6,602 bases of DNA from NCBI GenBank assembly GCA_013330285.1, contig DUIP01000217.1, positions 1 through 6,602 of the forward strand, in the 5' to 3' direction. The notes below the pieces were generated by a model. It was not told the DNA's origin, did not search any database, and saw only the letters and a program-made list of their open reading frames with translations. Positions 1 through 5,924 of the stretch are shown piece after piece (within the stretch, counting starts at the first letter, position 1; every line of letters begins with the position of its first letter). Both the position numbers and the translations under genes were made by a program. The DNA comes from Candidatus Poseidoniaceae archaeon (GTDB lineage: Archaea > Thermoplasmatota > Poseidoniia > Poseidoniales > Poseidoniaceae).

Positions 1-393
1 GCAAACCTCGATGACTTGATGCAAGCGAAAGGTGATGAATTCACTGGAAGTTATGGCCGTGATGAATTTGAAGAATTCAAGGCACGAATGAGCGATGATT
101 TCCTCGCTGAATCAGACGATGCAATTCGTCAGGGTGACCATCAAGCAGAGATTGTCACGGAAAATCGAGTGTTTGCGGATGCTGATGAAGAACTCGATCG
201 CTTGAAGCAACAAATCTCTGAAGAATCAGGTCTTGTGGATCCAAACGCCGAAGATGAAACCTATGAAGAAGAGGAAGAAGTCGAAGGCTACTCCATCGAT
301 GAAAACGGTGTTGAGTGGTTCGAAGATGAAGATGGGTATTGGTGGTTCCGCGAGGAAGGCCAAGACGATTGGCAACCTTACGATGAAGATTGA
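1..393 (+). CDS. Acidic protein with Trp-rich C-terminal tail, 5'-truncated by the window edge
   Basis: The reading frame is open from base 1, so the gene begins upstream and only the last 130 residues are seen. A TTG at 16 and ATG at 19 are in frame, but open coding continues before them and no ribosome site precedes them, so I treat them as internal. The fragment is extremely rich in Asp and Glu and has no membrane segment. Residues 24-75 are charged and probably helical. Residues 86-95 are almost all Glu. The last 30 residues alternate acidic and aromatic residues (GVEWFEDEDG, then YWWFREEG, then DWQPY), which looks like a compact repeated W-x-x-x-x-G hairpin motif. I recall similar Trp/acidic tails on other Marine Group II proteins, but that is memory, not a search. 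Function is unknown. The tail could be an interaction module of a larger, perhaps membrane, protein. The 3' end overlaps the convergent AIG1-like gene by 16 bases. Confidence 0.75.
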   Translation, partial: ANLDDLMQAKGDEFTGSYGRDEFEEFKARMSDDFLAESDDAIRQGDHQAEIVTENRVFADADEELDRLKQQISEESGLVDPNAEDETYEEEEEVEGYSIDENGVEWFEDEDGYWWFREEGQDDWQPYDED

Positions 394-1295
394 GCGTTCG
401 GGTCGTTTGACCAAAACTGAACGATCAGTGAAACCCATGCCGTCATGAGCACTCCACCGATGAAAATGTTCCATTCCACAACAAGGGTTACCAGCACGAT
501 GCCGAGGTAAAATACGGCAATGGCAAGCGCGAGAGCAAGCATGGTGAATGGCGCATAACGCAAGCGTGGGTCGATGAAGCTGTAGACATAAAATCCACCT
601 CCATTGTAGGCATAGATGTAAGCGAAACAAACGTAGATCAGTCCCATGCCAACACAGTACAAAGCAAACTCAGGGCGCATGGTTGGTACGACCAACAGCA
701 CCTCAATGGCCATGAAGATGGCAGCAAAATTATGCATCACTTGTTCATGGTATTGGAACATGTACTGCGAATCCCTTTGTGAATCAATAAAATCTGGAAG
801 TATGATATGGCGGACGACGGTTGCAGTGAGGAACGATGTTCCGCAAGCCACAGCAAACATGATGATTTGGAAATGTTCCAGCAATGAAGGAATAGGGGCT
901 TCATTCATCCGATAGAAAGCGGCGAGAAGGACGCTAGAAAAATAGAGAATGTTGCTCAGAAGGGTCCATGAACTGAAAGTGACAAATTTTTCAATACCAA
1001 TTGGATGGATTAACTTCAACTTCCGTTCTTCATGAAGGAGCACCACCATATTGCCCGCACCAACCCGGAACATCTTCACCACCGCCCAGACGCCCATGGC
1101 CAACGCTAACAATCTGAAGGACACGACGGGAACCGTTGGCGCGTGTGGATCGTTAAGGGATTGTGCGCTTTTTGAAACCAAATCACCGATATCAAGGACA
1201 ATGAAAAGGAGGGCTAATACCGTCCCAACAATGGCAATGGCAGCAAAGGTCTGACGATCTGTGGCTGGTGAACCATAGTCAAAATCATCAGCCAT
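378..1295 (-). CDS. Polytopic membrane protein resembling AIG1/ADTRP/FAR-17a family (putative membrane Thr/His hydrolase)
   Basis: This 305-residue protein has about eight hydrophobic segments (roughly residues 17-40, 55-77, 106-128, 138-166, 187-204, 209-229, 249-272, 277-296). Segments 2-7 parallel the six-helix layout of eukaryotic AIG1/ADTRP, enzymes that hydrolyse branched fatty-acid esters of hydroxy fatty acids with a Thr and a His inside the membrane. KFVTFSSW (103-110) lines up with KFLTFIDL of human AIG1, placing T106 at the catalytic Thr. QVMHNFAAIFMAIE (185-198) lines up with the HGMHT...LIEM region, placing H188 at the catalytic His. GGGFYVYSFID (232-242) matches the family TGMWVYPFLE motif. 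The alignment was made by eye from remembered sequences and overall identity is low. I chose the ATG at 1295 because GAGGG lies 5 bases upstream; a TTG at 1325 would add ten residues. It is the last gene of the minus-strand unit, 45 bases after the TMEM198-like gene. It could instead be an unrelated polytopic protein. Confidence 0.55.
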   Translation of the reverse strand: MADDFDYGSPATDRQTFAAIAIVGTVLALLFIVLDIGDLVSKSAQSLNDPHAPTVPVVSFRLLALAMGVWAVVKMFRVGAGNMVVLLHEERKLKLIHPIGIEKFVTFSSWTLLSNILYFSSVLLAAFYRMNEAPIPSLLEHFQIIMFAVACGTSFLTATVVRHIILPDFIDSQRDSQYMFQYHEQVMHNFAAIFMAIEVLLVVPTMRPEFALYCVGMGLIYVCFAYIYAYNGGGFYVYSFIDPRLRYAPFTMLALALAIAVFYLGIVLVTLVVEWNIFIGGVLMTAWVSLIVQFWSNDPNAQSSS

Positions 1296-1305
1296 GAAGT
1301 CCCTC
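1296..1305 (-). promoter_or_regulatory. Shine-Dalgarno site deciding the start of the AIG1-like gene
   Basis: On the minus strand GAGGG (1301-1305) lies five bases before the ATG at 1295. This is the reason for preferring ATG 1295 over the in-frame TTG at 1325, which has no comparable site. Confidence 0.6.
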
Positions 1306-1340
1306 AAATGAGTGGGTGATTTCAAGGTTCGTCCTGCGGC

Positions 1341-2057
1341 CTATCTTAAATCCGGAAGGTCGTATGGAGAGTATGAGCGACGTTGTTGTTGGGCAGCACC
1401 TTGGTTTTGTTGAGCAGGTGGCGGGGCTTCTTCACCAAACTCTTCTTCGTATTTTCTTTTGATGGCTCGTGACTGGACGGTGATGCTCAGGAAAAACAGG
1501 ACAAACACGAGGACAAGAGTCGATGAGTCTTCTGGGCTGAATTGAGCAAGGGGTTGCCCGCTGAGCACAAGAAGGCCACTCAACGTCGCTATGGCACCCA
1601 GCAAAGCAGAGATCAGCATTGGTAATTGTTTTCTCACCCAAATTACAGAGAAAAATGCCACGATGGCCATGACGTTGGTGATGAATTCGCTGTCTGCGAT
1701 TTCCATCCCTTGCCCCTCAAGCCATCGAAAAGACCAGGAGAAAAGGATGTAAGTTCCAATCGATGCCATCAGATAGATGCTTAATTGAATGGTCATCAAC
1801 ATGATTCCAGCAAGGAGCATCATGAGGATCACCATCAAATGAAGATCTTTGATGCCCAAATCAGGTACAAGCGTCGACAATGTTGGCGTCAAGACATAAC
1901 CGATTCCTGCTCCAGTTGCGCCAGCGACGTAGTGCAATCGCTCATAGCCTCGAAGCATCAAGAACACGCCTGCTAGAATCAAAACGATACCAAGCAGTGG
2001 CCCGAGCGTATCAAGTTCATCAATGAGCGTGGAACTCACCTCATTCACATCGGCCAT
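1341..2057 (-). CDS. Seven-helix membrane protein, TMEM198/TM7SF3-like (DUF4203-type)
   Basis: This 238-residue protein has about seven hydrophobic segments (residues 18-36, 43-60, 73-92, 94-110, 125-141, 147-165, 179-196). It ends in a cytoplasm-like charged linker (RAIKRKYEEEFGEE, 196-209) and a Pro/Gln/Asn-rich tail ending in SYSPYDLPDLR. The opening pattern, LLGIVLILAGVFLMLRGYER followed by a Gly-rich second helix, resembles the repeated G-x-x-L-x-x-x-G-x-x-x-x-x-x-G-Y-R pattern of TMEM198/DUF4203 proteins, which also have seven helices. That assignment is by pattern only. No catalytic or transport residues are evident, so the function is not predicted. The ATG at 2057 starts 30 bases after the response-regulator stop, and the AIG1-like gene follows 45 bases downstream, so all three are probably co-transcribed. 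No strong Shine-Dalgarno sequence precedes this start; it may rely on coupling with the upstream gene. Confidence 0.7.
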   Translation of the reverse strand: MADVNEVSSTLIDELDTLGPLLGIVLILAGVFLMLRGYERLHYVAGATGAGIGYVLTPTLSTLVPDLGIKDLHLMVILMMLLAGIMLMTIQLSIYLMASIGTYILFSWSFRWLEGQGMEIADSEFITNVMAIVAFFSVIWVRKQLPMLISALLGAIATLSGLLVLSGQPLAQFSPEDSSTLVLVFVLFFLSITVQSRAIKRKYEEEFGEEAPPPAQQNQGAAQQQRRSYSPYDLPDLR

Positions 2058-2087
2058 GGAGTCTTCAGGAAAAGGCAGAATTTAGCC

Positions 2088-2462
2088 TCATCGCCTCGAG
2101 ATACTATTTTCTTGCTTCCATATTGACAATCGGTGCAAATCGAATTTGATGATGCAGTCGTCCGCTCCTTCCTTTGCCAAGGCTTGGTTCGCCTTTGCTT
2201 CACTCGAGATTCCTACAACCATACTTGGTCGAAGCATTTGCTTTTTTGCCACCGCCTCATTGATCATCCGAAGCACTTCCAATCCCGTGTGTGGTGGCAT
2301 GAAGTAATCCAGCAACACCACATCTGGATTGAATTTAATCATGTGCTGAATTGGGGTGCTGGAGTCCCATCGTTGAAGCAATTCAACACCTGTGAGGTCA
2401 ACCTTGGCAGAGCAAAGCAGTGCCTCAAGATCATAGGTGTCTTCGAAGGCCAACACACGCAT
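2088..2462 (-). CDS. Stand-alone response-regulator receiver domain (CheY-like)
   Basis: The 124-residue protein is just one receiver domain, with no DNA-binding or enzymatic output domain. The acidic metal pocket is E7-D8 (VLAFEDTYD) and the phospho-acceptor is D52 in VVLLDYFMPPHTG, which keeps the D-x-x-M-P-x-x-x-G pattern. The switch Ser/Thr is S86 (VVGISS) and the conserved Lys is K106 (CIIKFD). The Pro that usually follows this Lys is Phe here, a mild departure. It should accept phosphate from a histidine kinase or small donor and signal by protein-protein contact. No kinase lies in the window. The start is nine bases after the X-Pro peptidase stop, with GAGG overlapping that stop, so the two are tightly coupled. 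Its position between a surface peptidase and two membrane proteins suggests it may modulate a membrane process, but the target is unknown. Confidence 0.85.
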   Translation of the reverse strand: MRVLAFEDTYDLEALLCSAKVDLTGVELLQRWDSSTPIQHMIKFNPDVVLLDYFMPPHTGLEVLRMINEAVAKKQMLRPSMVVGISSEAKANQALAKEGADDCIIKFDLHRLSIWKQENSISRR

Positions 2463-2473
2463 GTCAGCGCCTC
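2463..2473 (-). promoter_or_regulatory. Shine-Dalgarno site of the receiver gene overlapping the peptidase stop
   Basis: The minus-strand GAGG (2470-2473) overlaps the TGA stop of the peptidase gene (2472-2474) and sits seven bases before the receiver ATG. This supports the receiver start and translational coupling with the peptidase gene. Confidence 0.65.
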
Positions 2474-4373
2474 AACTTGGGATGGGTTGTTGGTCCCACC
2501 AGTGCGGTGCTTCAAACCAAGCCTCGTGTGTGGTCGGGCGGTCGATCAGTGGCAGACCGAACGTACCTCCGTTGACCGTTAATCCGCCAGCGGGGTTCGT
2601 AGCGCAAGGCCCAGACAGGTAATCTTCTCCAGTTTCAGTGAGTTCCAAACGCAGAGCATGGCCAGCGGGAAGAACAACATCGAGTGGATTGAATTCCATC
2701 AACATCGTGTATTGGCTGAACGGAGCTGTTGCTTTTGCATCATAGCCACCGTCACGGTAGCGAATATCCATCGTTGCGTGACCAAGTCGTAGATTGTCAG
2801 TATCGTCATACAGTGTGGCAAATATTTGGCCACCATTGCATGCTTGTGTCGAAACATCAAGATGCAGGGTCGGCAAACCAGAGATGTGCGTTTCATTCTC
2901 AAACACTGGGCTCGTGAGCGTGACTGAACCACCGAGGCCAGAGACGGTGCCAAGGTTGCCCCATGAACTGTCAATGGTATGCATATCCCACATCAAATCG
3001 GCAGGCGGCCATGTATCTTCAACGTGCCATCGACCATCATTGGTTTGCATTTGGACCATTGGTGCCGGCTCTTCCCCGATGCCTTTGAGGTAGTAATTGA
3101 ACCAGCCAAACAACTCCACTGCCCAATCCATTCTGCTCATGTTTGGATAGGCTTCCTGGCCGTAACCACTGTCGAGTTCGCTGTGTCGATCCGGCTGGTC
3201 AGGATAGTTGTGAGCCCATTGACCAGAAATAGCCCGGGCGTTGATTCCAGCATCGATGAGCATCTGGTAGGTTGGGAATGCGTGGTATGGGTCGACGTTC
3301 CAATCTTGCATGCCCCATACGATGTAGACGCTTCCTCGATAGTTCTCAAGAACATCAGGGAGATGTCGGCGTTCATCCCAATAATCGTTCCACTCCGCAC
3401 CACCAAATTCGGCTCCGGCCCACGTTGAGAATGGGTTGAGCGGACCGATTAAATCATCACTGCACATCCTCATGTCATCCGTTCCGGCATCAGCGGTTGC
3501 GCCTTCGTAGAGTGCATCATACAACATCGCTCGTGCTTCAGAAGATCCATTGCGGTAGAACATCTCTTGAACGCCAATCGATCCGGAAATAGGAACAATT
3601 GTTTTCAGGTGCTCAGACGGGTTCTGGGCAGCTTCCCAATTTGTTGTGCCGGCATAGGACTTCCCCATCAGTCCGACATTGCCATTCGACCATTCTTGTT
3701 GGCCGAGCCAATCGGTGACCGCTTGAATTCCAGTTTGTTCCCCAAGACCTTTGACGTCTTGGCAGTGGGTGGATTGGCCGGTTCCAAAGGTTGAGGCTTG
3801 GGCGAACGCATACCCGTGAGGCAGGAAGGTATCGTAGACCCATTTTCCGACCCCACCATCTGGAACAGTGTTTGGCGAGGAATCGTCTCCAGCTCCAGGT
3901 AATCCTTCCCCACCAAAGTCGTAGTACGGATGAATCGTCATGATCACAGGCACTTGGGTTCCTTCAGGTACATTTGGTAGCCAAAGAGCAACGTGCATCA
4001 GTGCAGGGCCTGGGAACCCAGCATCTTGTTCACTTGCAGGCAACTCCACTTCGATGAAATGTTCCGTGTAAGGCAAGGCCTCGTAGGTTCCATTGACGGG
4101 GAGTTGTGCCCGAAGGGTGTCCATCGGCAAATCCATTTGATGGCGAAGATGAAGCGGAGTGTCCCACCAATCGCCTTCAAATTCATTCTCCATTGTGTTG
4201 GAGATCAACGTTTCACCAAAGGTCATGGCCACGAGGAGAAAAACGACTGAAACTGCAATCGTGCTCACTGCAGACAGGGTCAATTGACGCCGAGCAGTCC
4301 CCGCTTTTTCGAAGTCTGCGATCAAGACGGCCTCGACAGACTCTTGCGAATCAACACCGCCAGCGCCTGCCAT
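2472..4373 (-). CDS. Membrane-anchored X-Pro dipeptidyl-peptidase, S15/CocE alpha/beta-hydrolase family
   Basis: Predicted to cleave X-Pro dipeptides from peptide N-termini, or act as a related acyl-hydrolase, on the outer face of the membrane. From ATG 4373 the protein has 633 residues. Residues 31-52 form one hydrophobic helix after Arg-Arg, so the N-terminus stays inside and the rest is exported as a signal-anchored enzyme. The catalytic core spans about 98-445. It has an HPYYDF segment (148-153) near the likely oxyanion Tyr, nucleophile S239 in GLMGKSYAG, Asp D357 in VWGMQDWNVDP and His H388 in SGQWAHNYPD. Residues about 465-620 form the beta-sandwich typical of the S15 C-terminal domain. 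Cysteines 204/304 and 512/590 could form disulfides outside the cell. Family members are about 550-750 residues, so this appears complete. An upstream in-frame TTG at 4427 abuts the previous stop; ATG 4373 is preferred for its codon and a weak GGA six bases upstream. Substrate preference cannot be told from sequence. Confidence 0.88.
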   Translation of the reverse strand: MAGAGGVDSQESVEAVLIADFEKAGTARRQLTLSAVSTIAVSVVFLLVAMTFGETLISNTMENEFEGDWWDTPLHLRHQMDLPMDTLRAQLPVNGTYEALPYTEHFIEVELPASEQDAGFPGPALMHVALWLPNVPEGTQVPVIMTIHPYYDFGGEGLPGAGDDSSPNTVPDGGVGKWVYDTFLPHGYAFAQASTFGTGQSTHCQDVKGLGEQTGIQAVTDWLGQQEWSNGNVGLMGKSYAGTTNWEAAQNPSEHLKTIVPISGSIGVQEMFYRNGSSEARAMLYDALYEGATADAGTDDMRMCSDDLIGPLNPFSTWAGAEFGGAEWNDYWDERRHLPDVLENYRGSVYIVWGMQDWNVDPYHAFPTYQMLIDAGINARAISGQWAHNYPDQPDRHSELDSGYGQEAYPNMSRMDWAVELFGWFNYYLKGIGEEPAPMVQMQTNDGRWHVEDTWPPADLMWDMHTIDSSWGNLGTVSGLGGSVTLTSPVFENETHISGLPTLHLDVSTQACNGGQIFATLYDDTDNLRLGHATMDIRYRDGGYDAKATAPFSQYTMLMEFNPLDVVLPAGHALRLELTETGEDYLSGPCATNPAGGLTVNGGTFGLPLIDRPTTHEAWFEAPHWWDQQPIPS

Positions 4374-4427
4374 GTTTGTTCCAAGTCCTTCTCCATCAAG
4401 AGCATGACGCTTCCGTGCTGAGCACAA

Positions 4428-4817
4428 TCAAGCGCTTGCTTCAGCAGCCTCACGGGCTTTTCGTGCTGCGATGAACGAACGAACACAGAGAACAGTGTAT
4501 GCAGTTCCGGTGATTAAAAGCATCAACTGTGAGCCTGAGGCGTAGGTGATGCCATCGCCCATGACCATGAAGAATCGAGTGCCGAAAAGTGCGCAAAGCA
4601 AGCCAAAAGTCGCAGCGACGTGCATCCAAAGTTTGCGGTCTTCTGGTTTCCTCATCACCATGAACCCAGACACTGCTAACGGCGCACCGAGCATGCTCGG
4701 GATGTACGATGTGAAGGATTCAGCTTGAGATACGATTGAAATCACGATGCCCCATGCGATGAGAAATACGCCATAGCCAAGGGTTACGTTTCGGATGAAA
4801 TTGGATTGTTGCTCCAT
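4428..4817 (-). CDS. Small four-helix membrane protein of unknown function
   Basis: This 129-residue protein has four hydrophobic segments (about residues 11-30, 37-55, 64-86, 96-114), a short N-terminal cytoplasmic stretch and a basic then Ala/Glu-rich C-terminus (AARKAREAAEASA). Its most distinctive part is SYIPSMLGAPLAVSGF (37-52) followed by KPEDRKLWMHVAATFGLL (57-74). An Ile-Pro, a Gly-x-Pro-Leu turn, an Arg-Lys pair and a Met-His-x-Ala helix recur, as I remember, in short four-helix proteins of Planctomycetes and related bacteria annotated only as hypothetical. I know no function for them. It is the first gene of the minus-strand unit, read away from the divergent region shared with the cyclophilin, and its stop lies next to the peptidase region (54 bases before ATG 4373). 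No Shine-Dalgarno site lies at normal spacing, so the transcript may be leaderless. Confidence 0.7.
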   Translation of the reverse strand: MEQQSNFIRNVTLGYGVFLIAWGIVISIVSQAESFTSYIPSMLGAPLAVSGFMVMRKPEDRKLWMHVAATFGLLCALFGTRFFMVMGDGITYASGSQLMLLITGTAYTVLCVRSFIAARKAREAAEASA

Positions 4818-4907
4818 GATTCTTTGACACCGCTCACCTTTTTTGGTCTATGGGTCGAAACCAACCACTTCCGCACGATTGATGGGGGGGAACCTATTCG
4901 CACAACT
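4818..4907. promoter_or_regulatory. Divergent intergenic region between the minus-strand unit and the cyclophilin gene
   Basis: These 90 bases separate two divergently read genes and should hold promoters for both. On the minus strand a run of six A (4839-4844) lies 22 to 27 bases before the ATG at 4817, where an archaeal TATA element would sit for a leaderless transcript, but it is not a good TATA match. On the plus strand a run of seven G (4884-4890) lies 17 bases before ATG 4908, too far for an ordinary ribosome site. No convincing TATA/BRE pair or operator palindrome was seen for the cyclophilin side. Confidence 0.45.
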
Positions 4908-5918
4908 ATGCAAGGACGGGTAGCGTGCTTCCTCATCCTTAACCTTCTGTGCATGACGACAACCATTGTACCAACCGTTCACGCAGAGACGGGAAACAGT
5001 GGATGGCGCACCGTTGGAATCGATCCCGAGATGTGGACCGATGGACCGGAAGTTGAAGACACGCCGATGCAATACACCTACCAAGGCAATGCCATTGTTG
5101 AACTCGAAGTTTCCTACGTACCCAGTCATCTTTCACCTCGTGCATATGGAGTGATTGTCATTGAGTTGTTTGAACAATGGGCTCCAATCACGACGGAAAA
5201 TATGATCCTACACGTCGAAGAAGGCATCTATGACGGCATCTTCTTTCACAGAGTCATCGATGACTTTGTGGTTCAAGGCGGCGACCCCACATGTTCGACG
5301 ATTCTCGTCTATCCTGCAACAAGCCCACAATGTGGAAGCGGTGGCACTGGAGAAACAATCCCCCTCGAACATAATCCAAACCTCTCTCATGTCGATGGCG
5401 CCATAGGTATGGCTCGAAGCCAAGATCCAGATTCCGCTGATGCCCAATGGTACATCGCAGAAACAGAAGCCCACGGCCTTGACCCCGAAAACAGAGAGGA
5501 TGAGGGGTACGCTACCTTTGGTATTGTGCGAGACGGTATGAGCCACATCCGAGGCATTGCGCTCACGCCAACCTCAGACGATCCGACGGGGGAGGAAATC
5601 GTACAAAATCCAGCATCATCAGCGGGTCGCCCAACCTATGAAGCAGAAATCATCACCGTACGGATGATTGGCGTCTCAGATCCTGATGGCACCCTTCGCT
5701 TTGGAGAAGTTGACACAGAAGACGACAAGGGTTGGCTTTCAAGCATGAGTGACGCACTCGGAATTATTGGCTTGAGTCTTGGATCGCTGCTTGCGCTTGC
5801 TGGAGCGAGTTTCCTTGTGTTTTATGTGGCACGAATCGATCCACCGCTTGGCATCGATCAGGGCCAAAAACCGCCCACTTTTGATGCAGTGTTACTCGAT
5901 GAATCCTACGAGTCCTAG
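4908..5918 (+). CDS. Exported, membrane-anchored cyclophilin-type peptidyl-prolyl cis-trans isomerase
   Basis: Catalyses cis-trans isomerisation of X-Pro bonds, probably outside the cytoplasm. The 336-residue protein starts with a signal peptide (basic R4, hydrophobic 6-21, likely cleavage after VHA at 26). A cyclophilin domain follows at about 79-255. It has FFHRVIDDFVVQGGDP (112-127), holding catalytic R115 plus F120 and Q123, then GAIGMARS (164-171), Q180 in DAQWYIA, and YATFGIVRDGM (201-211). The position of the cyclophilin A Trp that binds cyclosporin appears to be His (H189) in an acidic insertion, as in many bacterial cyclophilins. An insertion after QGGDPT carries C129 and C142, possibly a disulfide. 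A C-terminal helix (about 283-308) followed by Arg and a 27-residue tail should anchor it with the tail inside. Coding stays open upstream to a TTG at 4806, but ATG 4908 is chosen because it directly begins the signal peptide. It diverges from the X-Pro peptidase unit. Confidence 0.9.
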   Translation: MQGRVACFLILNLLCMTTTIVPTVHAETGNSGWRTVGIDPEMWTDGPEVEDTPMQYTYQGNAIVELEVSYVPSHLSPRAYGVIVIELFEQWAPITTENMILHVEEGIYDGIFFHRVIDDFVVQGGDPTCSTILVYPATSPQCGSGGTGETIPLEHNPNLSHVDGAIGMARSQDPDSADAQWYIAETEAHGLDPENREDEGYATFGIVRDGMSHIRGIALTPTSDDPTGEEIVQNPASSAGRPTYEAEIITVRMIGVSDPDGTLRFGEVDTEDDKGWLSSMSDALGIIGLSLGSLLALAGASFLVFYVARIDPPLGIDQGQKPPTFDAVLLDESYES

Positions 5919-5924
5919 GGTTGA

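Noticed and set aside
226..630. 134-residue minus-strand frame overlapping two genes
   Set aside because: It is out of frame with the AIG1-like protein and antisense to the acidic protein, with Cys/His/Arg-rich composition typical of shadow frames.
2133..2582. 149-residue plus-strand open frame across the receiver gene
   Set aside because: It is antisense to a receiver domain with intact active-site motifs, and its translation is rich in Cys, His and Trp with no domain pattern.
2979..3428. 149-residue plus-strand open frame inside the peptidase gene
   Set aside because: It lies antisense to the catalytic Asp and His regions of the peptidase and looks like a mirror frame.
4374..4427. TTG 4427 as start of the X-Pro peptidase
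   Set aside because: It abuts the previous stop and adds only 18 residues with no recognisable feature. ATG 4373 is the better codon with a weak GGA at six bases. Coupled initiation at the TTG cannot be fully excluded.
4884..4890. Seven-G run as ribosome-binding site or phase-variable tract
   Set aside because: It is 17 bases from the ATG, too far for an ordinary site, and lies outside coding sequence, so slippage would not change a protein. One homopolymer gives no evidence of variation.
4806..4907. N-terminal extension of the cyclophilin frame starting at TTG 4806
   Set aside because: It would overlap the divergent gene start, put 34 residues before an obvious signal peptide, and use a weak start codon. 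ATG 4908 begins the signal peptide cleanly.
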